From the NCBI GenBank assembly GCA_016201645.1, contig JACQCL010000210.1:1-7233 (forward strand): DNA of 7,233 nt. The letters run 5' to 3'. Numbering within the stretch: the first letter of the stretch is position 1; each line of letters begins with the position of its first letter. The stretch is from Candidatus Rokuibacteriota bacterium. Lineage in GTDB: Bacteria > Methylomirabilota > Methylomirabilia > Rokubacteriales > CSP1-6. Of this stretch, positions 1 through 5,647 are shown in pieces. The notes beneath the pieces are model-generated. The model was not told the origin of the DNA and ran no database searches. It saw nothing but the letters and a program-made list of their open reading frames with translations. The position numbers and the translations under genes were made by a program.

Positions 1-184
1 CGCTGATGCCTTCGACGGTGGCGGCGATCCAGCGGCGGCCATAGCTGGGGCGGGCGATGGTCGGATCCCGCCCGTAACGCTGCTGGATCCGCAGGCGTAA
101 TTTGCGTCCCAGGACAACCGCCACATAAGTCCCCAGCACCACCAGTGGCAATACGATTAGGTTGTTCCTGCCTTCCTTGACCAC
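1..184 (-). CDS. Partial gene for a protein with one N-terminal membrane segment, unknown family
   Basis: The minus strand is open from about 184 to the window edge. It encodes a hydrophobic helix (core LIVLPLVVLGTYVAVVL) followed by a very basic stretch (GRKLRLRIQQRYGRDP) and then ARPSYGRRWIAATVEGIS, where the window ends. Almost every codon ends in G or C, as in the real genes here, and the pattern of a membrane segment followed by positive charges looks like a genuine inner-membrane protein with its C-terminal part inside the cell. The start is uncertain. GTG at 184 is the simplest choice, but it has no clear Shine-Dalgarno sequence, and a TTG further upstream would run into the ribosome binding site of the divergent DUF1326 gene. 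I do not recognise the family, and only about 60 residues are visible. An overlapping frame that starts with ATG on the same strand is low-complexity and looks like a shadow. Confidence 0.5.
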   Translation of the reverse strand, partial: MVKEGRNNLIVLPLVVLGTYVAVVLGRKLRLRIQQRYGRDPTIARPSYGRRWIAATVEGIS

Positions 185-210
185 TTCGCGGCGGTGTAAC
201 TGCCGCGTGA

Positions 211-217
211 AAGGAGG
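211..217 (+). promoter_or_regulatory. Strong Shine-Dalgarno sequence of the DUF1326 gene
   Basis: AAGGAGG lies five bases before the ATG at 223. It is a full match to the anti-Shine-Dalgarno core and fixes the start codon of the DUF1326 gene. Confidence 0.85.
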
Positions 218-222
218 CAACC

Positions 223-852
223 ATGGCGACGATCAAATGGCGGCTCAAGGGCAAGTACCTGAAGAACTGCAACTGCGACCCCGGCTGCCCGTGTGAGTTC
301 TGGGCGCGCCCGACCCACGGCGGGTGCGAGGGGATGCTCGGGATGCAGGTGGAGGAGGGGTATTACGGCAAGACGAGCATGAAGGGCATCAAGTTCGCCG
401 TCCAGTATCGCTGGCCGGGCCCGCTTCACGAGGGGAACGGGACGGTTCTGCCCATCCTCGACGAGCGCTCCTCCCCTGCCCAGCGCGAGGCCGTGCTCCA
501 GATTCTGAGCGGCAAGGCCGGGAATGCCTGGTTCGAGGTGGTTGCCTCGCTCGTCACGAAAGTCCTCGAGCCCAAGATCGGCCGGATCGAGTTCAAGCAC
601 GACCTCAAGCGGCGCAAGGCGCGCGTCGTCGTTCCGGGCCTCCTGGAGACCAGCAGCGAGCCGATCAAGGATCTGGTGACCGGTGGCGCCCACGTGGTGG
701 ACGTGCTGCTTCCGAAGGGCATGGAGTACAAGAAGGGGGTCGTCTGTCAGGCAACGGTCAACCGCAGCACGAGCCCGATCGCGTACGACTGGCCGGCCAG
801 CCACAGCTCCCTCGCCCATGTGGAGCATACCCACGCCGGCCTGAGTCGCTAA
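223..852 (+). CDS. DUF1326 domain-containing protein
   Basis: This 209-residue protein matches the DUF1326 family along its length. The N-terminal part has the hallmark W-x-L-x-G-x-Y followed by a cysteine cluster, C16-x-C18-x3-C22-P-C24, then a further cysteine at C35 (PTHGGCEGM). The middle has the expected EGYYGKTSMKGIKFAVQYRWPGPLHEGNG segment, split here as EGYYGKTSMKG and KFAVQYRWPGPLHEGNG. There is no signal peptide or membrane helix, so the protein is probably cytoplasmic. The biochemical role of the family is not established. The CxCxxxCPC cluster, with a histidine-rich tail (HSSLAHVEHTH) and C173, would suit metal binding or a thiol role, but that is inference. The start is supported by AAGGAGG at 211-217. 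The gene ends tail-to-tail with the PHP gene, and their stop codons overlap by four bases. It seems to be a single-gene unit. Confidence 0.88.
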   Translation: MATIKWRLKGKYLKNCNCDPGCPCEFWARPTHGGCEGMLGMQVEEGYYGKTSMKGIKFAVQYRWPGPLHEGNGTVLPILDERSSPAQREAVLQILSGKAGNAWFEVVASLVTKVLEPKIGRIEFKHDLKRRKARVVVPGLLETSSEPIKDLVTGGAHVVDVLLPKGMEYKKGVVCQATVNRSTSPIAYDWPASHSSLAHVEHTHAGLSR

Positions 853-1403
853 GTCGCGAAGCCGAGCCTGAAGTCGCCGGCCTTGATCGCCCGCAGGATG
901 GCGTCGCGGTCCCGGCCGGCGTCCACCTCGATCCATGCCCTGCCGACCTGAAGCTCTCGATGGGAGTCGTCCGTGGCGACCTTCGGGAGCCCGATCGCGT
1001 CCACGTCGTACTCGGCCTTGTAGAGCCCCGTATCCGTGACTTCGACGGCGTGGATCGAGAGACCATCGGCGGTGAGGAGCTTGATCCGCCGCAAGGTTTC
1101 GTCGAGCGAGAGGCGATAGCGGGCGGGGTGGTTCAGGACGTACAGCGTCTCCCGCTCCCCCAGGATCTTTCCCACGTGCTGACCCAGCCGCTGGTGGTCG
1201 ATCTCGACGCCGACGAACACGAGGAGATCCGGGTCACCGCGCGGGATCGTCTGCCAATAGCTCTCCGTGATCCAATCGTCATGGTCCGTGATCGCCAGGA
1301 AATCGTAACCGAGCTCCTTGTAGCGGGCGATCACCTCTTGCGGACTCAACAGGCCGTCCGAGAGGTGGGTATGAGCGTGGAGGTTTCCCTTCAGAGGGGC
1401 CAC
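849..1403 (-). CDS. PHP-domain metal-dependent phosphoesterase
   Basis: This 184-residue protein carries the PHP (polymerase and histidinol phosphatase) motifs in order: N-L-H9-A-H11-T-H-L-S-D16-G near the N-terminus, I-T-D40-H41-D-D, G-V-E67-I, N91-H92-P, and D145-D146-S-H148. These histidines, aspartates and the glutamate form the metal site of known PHP phosphoesterases, so a hydrolytic role on a phosphoester is likely. The substrate cannot be read from the sequence. It is compact compared with YciV/TrpH-type enzymes, and nothing catalytic looks missing. No signal peptide is visible. The start is GTG at 1403, giving an N-terminus that leads directly into the first motif. It lies 18 bp downstream of the GntR regulator gene stop on the same strand, so the two are probably co-transcribed. 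The stop overlaps that of the convergent DUF1326 gene. Confidence 0.88.
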   Translation of the reverse strand: MAPLKGNLHAHTHLSDGLLSPQEVIARYKELGYDFLAITDHDDWITESYWQTIPRGDPDLLVFVGVEIDHQRLGQHVGKILGERETLYVLNHPARYRLSLDETLRRIKLLTADGLSIHAVEVTDTGLYKAEYDVDAIGLPKVATDDSHRELQVGRAWIEVDAGRDRDAILRAIKAGDFRLGFAT

Positions 1404-1421
1404 GGGTGAACCACCGCCGAC

Positions 1422-2399
1422 TCAGCGGCGCGCATTGCTTCCTCTCGGGCCGCCATTGCGGGCGGCCCGCTCCGAGAGCCTCCGCCGGATCATCTCGATG
1501 CCCGCCCGATCCAGGCTCCAGTCATCCACCAGGATTTCCGTGCTCTTGGAAGCCATCGCCCGGAGCCGCCTGGCGAGCGGGCTCGAACAGACCACCACCG
1601 AGGCTTTTTTGAGCATCCGACGGAGACGCGGGGACCCGTGACCCGAGCTCGACACGAGGCGCAAGTGAGTGAGCCCGGCACTGCTGACGGAACGCTTCAC
1701 GTGATCCGTCACCCCGACCGTCGTCCCCGCGGGGAGCGCCGCGAGGCGCATCAACGTTGGCTGGCTCGCGTGGGCGAGGACACCCACCGCCTCGATCCCG
1801 GACTTGGCCACCACCATCCTCACTTCGCGTATGTGGAAAAAGGTGGTCGCGACCAGCGCGTATCGCCGAAGGGAGGCCGGGGAGCGACGCACCGTTCGGC
1901 GCAGATCCTCGATGAGGAGCGAGTCCACCCGGACCGGCAACGCCTCCGCCAGTTGCGCGCCGAGGCGGCGAAGCCGCGGCCGGTTGCATTCCACGAACAG
2001 CACAGCGACCCGGGTCAGCCGGGCAGCCCCTCCCGAAGCGGTCCGGGCGTAGAGAGCCGCTGCAAGCTCGGCGGGCGCCAACCCCAGCCGTCTCGCCCGG
2101 CCCGTCGCCTCGTCCATCATCGCGAGCAGCTCGCGCAACTGGTGGGTCTTCTTCGCCGCCTTGAGGGGGCAGACAAATGTCCCCCGCCCGGGCTCACAGG
2201 AGAGGTACCCGGCCCGTTCGAGCTCGGCGAAGACCTTCGAGGCGGTGTTCCGGTTGATGCGCAGGGTCCCGGCCAGTTGTCGGACCGTTGGGAGCCGCGT
2301 CCCCGCGGTCCAGTGCCCGGTCTGGATCAGGTGGAGCAGCTGCGCTTGCAACTGGACGTAAATGGGGAGCGCGCTCTTCCGGTTCAGCCTGAGGCGCAT
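1422..2399 (-). CDS. GntR-family transcriptional regulator with a non-standard C-terminal domain
   Basis: This protein has 325 residues. Residues about 10-76 form a typical GntR winged helix: LPIYVQLQAQL, then G-x-R-L-P37-T-V-R-Q-L-A, the recognition helix region I-N49-R-N-T-A-S-K-V-F, and the wing G-Y-L-x-C-E-P-G-R-G-T-F-V. The C-terminal 200 residues are neither the long aminotransferase-like part of MocR proteins nor an obvious FCD or UTRA domain. They show alternating strand/helix segments (VAVLFVECNRPRLRRLG, ALVATTFFHIREVR, VGVTDHVK, KASVVVCSSPLARRL, EILVDDWSLDRAGIEMIRRR), which suggests a Rossmann-like or periplasmic-binding-protein-like effector domain. The effector is unknown. ATG at 2399 is the natural start because the winged helix begins right after it. 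There is no clear Shine-Dalgarno sequence, and the predicted leader is only about ten bases. The PHP gene follows after 18 bp, so PHP expression may be under its control. Confidence 0.85.
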   Translation of the reverse strand: MRLRLNRKSALPIYVQLQAQLLHLIQTGHWTAGTRLPTVRQLAGTLRINRNTASKVFAELERAGYLSCEPGRGTFVCPLKAAKKTHQLRELLAMMDEATGRARRLGLAPAELAAALYARTASGGAARLTRVAVLFVECNRPRLRRLGAQLAEALPVRVDSLLIEDLRRTVRRSPASLRRYALVATTFFHIREVRMVVAKSGIEAVGVLAHASQPTLMRLAALPAGTTVGVTDHVKRSVSSAGLTHLRLVSSSGHGSPRLRRMLKKASVVVCSSPLARRLRAMASKSTEILVDDWSLDRAGIEMIRRRLSERAARNGGPRGSNARR

Positions 2400-2404
2400 G
2401 GCTT

Positions 2405-2427
2405 ATTGACTTATGACAATAGGACAA
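2405..2427 (-). promoter_or_regulatory. Candidate operator overlapping the GntR promoter
   Basis: On the minus strand two 8-bp units stand in tandem, TTGTCCTA (2427-2420) and TTGTCATA (2419-2412), identical at seven of eight bases. The second unit also forms an imperfect inverted repeat with the next bases: on the plus strand ATTGAC (2405-2410), TTAT, GACAAT (2415-2420), with one mismatch. The repeats cover the -10 box and the predicted transcription start, where a GntR protein repressing its own gene would bind. That role is inferred from position only. Confidence 0.4.
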
Positions 2428-2445
2428 TTGCACGACCTTTGTCAA
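2416..2445 (-). promoter_or_regulatory. Promoter of the GntR-PHP unit
   Basis: Read on the minus strand, TTGACA (2445-2440) is a perfect -35 hexamer. An 18-bp spacer follows, then TATTGT (2421-2416) as -10. Transcription would start around 2409, only about ten bases before the ATG at 2399, giving a very short leader. The region is much richer in A and T than the surrounding genes. Confidence 0.6.
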
Positions 2446-2496
2446 GACCGATCAATCGAGCTCACCAAGTCGGCGACAGAGCGACGAAGGGTTTCT

Positions 2497-2931
2497 CTAC
2501 CTCGGAGTCGTCGGCAGAGGCGCGGGCACCGGCTTCTCAGACGGGACAGGGATGTCCCAGACGAAGCTGAAGCCGAGGGCAAACCACCCCGGAACCTCGC
2601 GCGCTATCAGGAGATCGCCGCGGCCGCGCGGGGCTGTCCAGCCAGAGAACCCAAACCGGGCCACGGTCCTGGGGCCGGTGGACACCGTGGCGGAAAGGGG
2701 CACGACGAACGCCGGGTCGTGACGCACCCGGATCTCATCCGCGTAGAAGTCCTGCTCCCGGGGGCGCGTGACGTCGGGCAGCTGCCCGGGGATGACCAAT
2801 TCTGGGCGCGGAACGCGCTCGGGGGGCGGGGCGGTGATCTCCACCTGCCCCTGAGCCCATGCGGCCCCCGGTCCCCAGGCCAGAACCGCCAGCCCGGTGA
2901 TCGCCACGAGGCTCCGAAATTGCCTGCGCAT
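2497..2931 (-). CDS. Small exported protein of unknown function
   Basis: The chosen start at 2931 gives 144 residues beginning MRRQFRSLVAITGLAVLAW, a Sec signal peptide with a basic start, a hydrophobic core and an A-W-A cleavage site at residues 24-26 before Q27. The open frame extends 36 residues further upstream, but those residues lack any such logic and would place the signal peptide internally. The mature part has a proline-rich linker (ITAPPPERVPRPELVIPG), then a segment with aromatic residues that looks like beta strands (VARFGFSGW, GWFALGFSFVWD), and a proline-rich tail. It has no cysteines and no recognised motif, so it is probably periplasmic or outer-membrane associated. I do not recognise the family. 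It stands head-to-head with the lipoprotein gene at 3014, so the two could be regulated together, but nothing proves it. Confidence 0.7.
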   Translation of the reverse strand: MRRQFRSLVAITGLAVLAWGPGAAWAQGQVEITAPPPERVPRPELVIPGQLPDVTRPREQDFYADEIRVRHDPAFVVPLSATVSTGPRTVARFGFSGWTAPRGRGDLLIAREVPGWFALGFSFVWDIPVPSEKPVPAPLPTTPR

Positions 2932-2937
2932 AGTGTA

Positions 2938-2943
2938 ATCATA
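2938..2943 (-). promoter_or_regulatory. -10 box directly before the start codon, candidate leaderless promoter
   Basis: The minus strand reads TATGAT at 2943-2938, a five-of-six match to the TATAAT consensus. Only six bases separate it from the ATG at 2931, so transcription would begin at or next to the A of the start codon. No convincing -35 hexamer is visible at 16-18 bp, and there is no Shine-Dalgarno sequence, which fits a leaderless mRNA. Confidence 0.45.
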
Positions 2944-2973
2944 GCATAACGGCCGGGCGGTGACGCGGACGCC

Positions 2974-2979
2974 TTGACA
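2974..2979 (+). promoter_or_regulatory. Isolated TTGACA, possible -35 element for the lipoprotein gene
   Basis: A perfect TTGACA lies 34 bp before the ATG at 3014 in the divergent intergenic gap. No good -10 hexamer is found at normal spacing; the best nearby bases (CATCGA at 3001-3006) are too distant and match poorly. A short GC hairpin (CGCGC/GCGCG, 2984-2998) follows. The assignment is tentative. Confidence 0.25.
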
Positions 2980-3013
2980 GGCCCGCGCGTTCGGCGCGAG
3001 CATCGAACCTGCC

Positions 3014-3655
3014 ATGCGAGACATCCGGGTACTGCTCACAACTCTCTGGCTCCTCCACGGATGCGCGAGCCCGGCCCCCGTGGCGATGCGCGACCCTGCC
3101 TACCGTCCGGCGGAGATCCGGCGTCCCGCCGTGGTGCTCCAGGTTTCCCTCGACCAGACGGGATTCGGAGAGGGAGAGTTCTCGAGCCAGGAGCGAGCCG
3201 GCCTTCCCGAGCGGTTGGAGGCGGGCTTCATCGAAGGGCTCAATGCCCGGGGGATCTTCCCCTTGGATGTCGCCCTCACCGCCCTCCGCGCTTACCGCGG
3301 AGGATCGGATCCTTTCGATCGCCTTGATCGAGGGCAGGCCCTCGCGCGAGCGCGAAGTCTCCAGGCCGATGTCCTGCTGGTCGTGGACATGCATCTGACT
3401 CGGCGCGATCTCGTCTTCTGCCGCGAGGTGGGCCGCCCGGCGGTGGCCAGGGGGACCACCGTGATGGCGCTAACGCTGGAGGTGCTGAGGGTCTCCGACG
3501 GGAACCGGCTCCTGCTGGAGCCGCCGGACGCGGGTCTGACGCTCACCGACGTGGAAGTCGAGTGCACCCCGGACCGGCGAGCTCGGCGCCTGTCTGCCGC
3601 GGAGATGAGCGAGGGCGCAGCCTCCCGGATCGTAACGCGACTGATGAGACGTTAG
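3014..3655 (+). CDS. Putative lipoprotein of unknown function
   Basis: This 213-residue protein starts MRDIRVLLTTLWLLHGC. A hydrophobic stretch ends in L-L-H-G-C17, which reads as a lipobox although histidine before the glycine is unusual. It would be lipid-modified at C17 and exported. The mature part has a strand (PAVVLQVSLDQTGFG), then helix-forming and acidic segments. The stretch ALARARSLQADVLLVVDMHL resembles the helix-strand unit common in CsgG/LpoB-like and related small lipoproteins, where an A-x-x-x-A-x-x-x-G/Q-A-D run precedes a buried strand. Two further cysteines, C136 and C184, could form a disulfide in the periplasm. No Shine-Dalgarno sequence is evident, but the signal peptide supports this ATG. 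The gene ends 16 bp before the convergent stop of the beta-propeller gene. The family is not recognised with confidence. Confidence 0.68.
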   Translation: MRDIRVLLTTLWLLHGCASPAPVAMRDPAYRPAEIRRPAVVLQVSLDQTGFGEGEFSSQERAGLPERLEAGFIEGLNARGIFPLDVALTALRAYRGGSDPFDRLDRGQALARARSLQADVLLVVDMHLTRRDLVFCREVGRPAVARGTTVMALTLEVLRVSDGNRLLLEPPDAGLTLTDVEVECTPDRRARRLSAAEMSEGAASRIVTRLMRR

Positions 3656-3671
3656 GCGGGTACCGGAGATC

Positions 3672-4619
3672 CTACCAGGGAAGTCCGAGAATCTTGCTGA
3701 CGCTGTTCTGGCCGAAGTTCGTCACCCAGATGTGCGTGCCGTCGAAGGCGACCCCTGCCGGCTCCTTCCCGACCCCCACCGTCGCTGTGACCACGTTCGA
3801 GATCGCGTGGATCCGGCTCACGGTGTTCATGACGCCCGTTCCCGCCTTGTTCGCCACCCAGACGTGCGTGCCGTCAAAGGTCAGGCCGGTCGGCTCGCGC
3901 CCCACCTGCACCGTCCCCGTCACGAGATTGGTGGTGACGTTGATCTTGCTGACGTTGTTCGCCTGGGAGTTGGCCACCCAGATGTTCTGGCCGTCGAAGG
4001 TAATGCCGTGCGGCGCCTTTCCCACGACGACCGTCGTGACGACCACGTCGGTGCTCACGTTCACCTTGGTGACCGTGTTGGATCCGCTGTCCGCGCTCCA
4101 GATGTGGCTGCCGTCGAACGCCAACCCGGACGGCCACCGCCGAACTTCGACGGAGGCCACCACCGCGTTCGTCACGGCATCGATCTTCGAGAGCTTGTTG
4201 TCCACCATGTTCGCCACCCAGACGTGGGCGCCATCGAAGGCGAGACCGTGAGGAGACCTGCCGACCCCGATGGTGCCCACCACTTCGTGCGTGGCCGCGT
4301 TGATCTTGCTCACGGTGTTGTCCACCAGGTTGCTGACCCACAGGTGCGCGCCATCGTAGACGATGTCCCAGGGGTTGATCCCCACCGGCACCGTCGCCAC
4401 CACCTTGTTGGTGGTGATGTCGATCTTGCTGACCGAGTCGCTCCCGCTGTTGGCCACCCAGATGTGGGTGCCGTCGAACGCCGCAGCCACGGGGTTCGAT
4501 TCCACCGGAACGCGCACCTGATTGAAGCGGTGGAGGGGAACCAGCAGACTCCGGTCCGGGTCCAGCGTGATCTCGACGTTGGGGGTGACCTTCCAGCGGA
4601 TCTCCCGGAGATTGAACAT
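3672..4619 (-). CDS. YVTN/NHL-type beta-propeller repeat protein
   Basis: The start at 4619 gives 315 residues. After a 42-residue N-terminal part come seven repeat units beginning P-x-G-L/I-x-F-D-G-x-H-I-W-V-A-N, each ending V-S-K-I-(D/N)-x-x-T-N-x-V-V-x-T-V-x-V-G. Units 1-5 are exactly 40 residues, unit 6 is 44 (insertion near KAGTGVMN), and unit 7 is cut after 29 residues (ends ILGLPW). The missing last strand of unit 7 is supplied by residues 33-42 (FNQVRVPVES), which resemble the repeat end, so the fold should be a closed seven-bladed propeller. Such propellers usually bind proteins or ligands, and no catalytic residue is apparent. No signal peptide follows this start. The frame stays open back to 4961 but would then overlap the divergent gene, and that extension lacks repeats. 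AAGGGAG sits 11 bases before the ATG, and a TATAAT promoter lies upstream. Confidence 0.85.
   Translation of the reverse strand: MFNLREIRWKVTPNVEITLDPDRSLLVPLHRFNQVRVPVESNPVAAAFDGTHIWVANSGSDSVSKIDITTNKVVATVPVGINPWDIVYDGAHLWVSNLVDNTVSKINAATHEVVGTIGVGRSPHGLAFDGAHVWVANMVDNKLSKIDAVTNAVVASVEVRRWPSGLAFDGSHIWSADSGSNTVTKVNVSTDVVVTTVVVGKAPHGITFDGQNIWVANSQANNVSKINVTTNLVTGTVQVGREPTGLTFDGTHVWVANKAGTGVMNTVSRIHAISNVVTATVGVGKEPAGVAFDGTHIWVTNFGQNSVSKILGLPW
3675..4493 (-). repeat. In-gene tandem repeat of about 120 bp encoding propeller blades
   Basis: Seven units occupy the gene from 4493 down to 3675. Five are exactly 120 bp, one is 132 bp and the last is 87 bp. The phrase for F-D-G-x-H-I-W-V-A-N recurs once per unit, and the DNA of neighbouring units has diverged far less at those positions than between them. 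Units arose by internal duplication. Confidence 0.85.
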
Positions 4620-4698
4620 AACGGTCTGCACTCCCTTGGACTTCGCCGAGGCCCCGAGAGCCCCAGCCTGAGTCGAAAGCCTACCGGATATCACGGCG

Positions 4699-4726
4699 AT
4701 TATACGGGAGAATCGTGGGAAAACAA
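4699..4726 (-). promoter_or_regulatory. Promoter of the beta-propeller gene
   Basis: On the minus strand TATAAT (4704-4699) is a perfect -10 hexamer. TTGTTT (4726-4721) lies 16 bp upstream as a modest -35 element, within an A/T-rich patch. Transcription would start near 4692, giving a leader of about 70 bases to the ATG at 4619. It lies inside the divergent gap between the propeller and the 247-residue protein. No equally good promoter is visible for the other direction. Confidence 0.55.
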
Positions 4727-4770
4727 AAAACCTCACGGAACGTTGGAACCGTGGGACGCAGGGTGGTTTA

Positions 4771-5514
4771 ATGAGTGATATGCCATCGAAGCGGCGGGTT
4801 CCGAGAGCGATCGCCTGGATTGCCGTCGCCGCCTGCCTAGTGCTATGGCCCACCGCCGCCGCTGCGCCCCGACCCACCTTTTCGTTGCCGCAGCAGATCC
4901 CGCCGCCGGAGCGCGCGAAGCTGGAACAAGTCATCGAGCAGGCGTTCGTCTCGACCCGCATGGAAGCCGAACCCTATGTCGCCCGGCCCGACATCTTCGA
5001 GTACTTGCTGAATCATCCGGAGTTTGCCACTCACGTGACGCGGGCTCTCAAGCTGGCGCGCTACCGCATCTGGCGAACGCCGGAGGGTCTCTTCCTCGAT
5101 GACGGCTGGGGGACACAGGGACATTTCGAGGTGGTCCACGCCGAGCCGGGGCTGCGCGTTATGTACGCGCGCGGTCGCTATGATCCTCCCCTGCTCCCGG
5201 GGATCCAGGGCCAGGCTGTGGTCGTGATGGAGTATGGCTTCCGTCCGACCGAGGAGGGGCACACGGTTGTCTCTACAACCATCACCGGCTACGTCAAGCT
5301 CGAGAGCCGGTTCCTCCGGATCGCCGGCATGCTGGTCAACCCGCTTGCCCAGGCCAAGGCCGATCGCGAGGCGCGCCAACTGCTCAAGGTCTTCGCGCGG
5401 GTGAGCCGCGCCATCGAGGAACGTCCGGACGGCGTGTACGATCAGGTGCGTCAGCGCCCCGACGTCCCCCAACAGGAACTCGCCGGGTTCCGACAGCTCC
5501 TGGATGGCCGCTGA
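4771..5514 (+). CDS. Exported protein of unknown function, possibly SRPBCC-like
   Basis: This 247-residue protein has a Sec-type signal peptide: basic SKRRVPR, a hydrophobic core (AIAWIAVAACLVLW) and A-A-A-A at residues 29-32 as the cleavage region. The mature protein has an N-terminal helix (PPERAKLEQVIEQAFVSTRM), a long strand-rich part (ALKLARYRIWRTPEGLFLDD, then GHFEVVHAEPGLRVMYARG, then AVVVMEYGFRP and TVVSTTITGYVKL) and a final amphipathic helix (NPLAQAKADREARQLLKVFA). Helix, antiparallel strands and a long C-terminal helix would suit a START/SRPBCC-type lipid-binding fold, but this is a guess from pattern alone. Cys22 lies inside the signal core and is not a lipobox. ATG at 4771 was chosen because AGGGTGG at 4760-4766 stands four bases before it; the alternative ATG at 4780 is farther away. 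It is divergent from the propeller gene and probably a single-gene unit. Confidence 0.72.
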   Translation: MSDMPSKRRVPRAIAWIAVAACLVLWPTAAAAPRPTFSLPQQIPPPERAKLEQVIEQAFVSTRMEAEPYVARPDIFEYLLNHPEFATHVTRALKLARYRIWRTPEGLFLDDGWGTQGHFEVVHAEPGLRVMYARGRYDPPLLPGIQGQAVVVMEYGFRPTEEGHTVVSTTITGYVKLESRFLRIAGMLVNPLAQAKADREARQLLKVFARVSRAIEERPDGVYDQVRQRPDVPQQELAGFRQLLDGR

Positions 5515-5562
5515 CGCACAACGCCGCTTGCCGTGACGCTGAAGGACAGACTCGCCGCGGCT

Positions 5563-5579
5563 GTCAAGCCGTGCTTGAC
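5563..5579. promoter_or_regulatory. Perfect inverted repeat overlapping a -35 element
   Basis: GTCAAGC (5563-5569), CGT, GCTTGAC (5573-5579) is a perfect 7-bp inverted repeat with a 3-base centre. Its right arm contains most of the TTGACC -35 hexamer of the next gene, so a dimeric repressor or activator could act here. As an RNA hairpin it could end the upstream transcript, but no run of T follows. Confidence 0.45.
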
Positions 5580-5603
5580 CCCTCCGGGGCCTCGGGCTAG
5601 GCT
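5575..5603 (+). promoter_or_regulatory. Sigma70-type promoter of the cyclic-nucleotide-domain gene
   Basis: TTGACC (5575-5580), an exact 17-bp spacer, then TAGGCT (5598-5603), which keeps the key TA...T positions of the -10 box. The leader to the ATG at 5648 is about 37 bases and includes AAGGGGGG (5633-5640), seven bases before the start. The spacer holds a small CCCC/GGGG hairpin. Confidence 0.6.
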
Positions 5604-5647
5604 GGGCGCACTGTGAGCCTAAGGCAGGACTGAAGGGGGGAACCTCG

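Noticed and set aside
157..936. Long minus-strand open frame of 259 codons opposite the DUF1326 gene
   Set aside because: It is the antisense shadow of a GC-rich gene: arginine/alanine/histidine-rich, no motif, and it contradicts the clear DUF1326 protein with a strong ribosome binding site.
324..1409. Plus-strand open frame of 361 codons across DUF1326 and the PHP gene
   Set aside because: It overlaps two recognised protein families in other frames, has low-complexity RDR/GDR-rich composition and no domain.
1638..2570. Plus-strand open frame of 310 codons opposite the GntR gene
   Set aside because: Shadow frame rich in R, P, H and Q; the opposite strand encodes a clear GntR winged helix.
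3732..4778. Plus-strand repetitive open frame opposite the beta-propeller gene
   Set aside because: Its repeats (VRHPDV-like phrases) are simply the propeller repeats read on the other strand.
4620..4961. N-terminal extension of the beta-propeller protein
   Set aside because: The frame is open, but it would overlap the signal-peptide region of the divergent gene and cross a consensus TATAAT promoter, and it lacks repeats.
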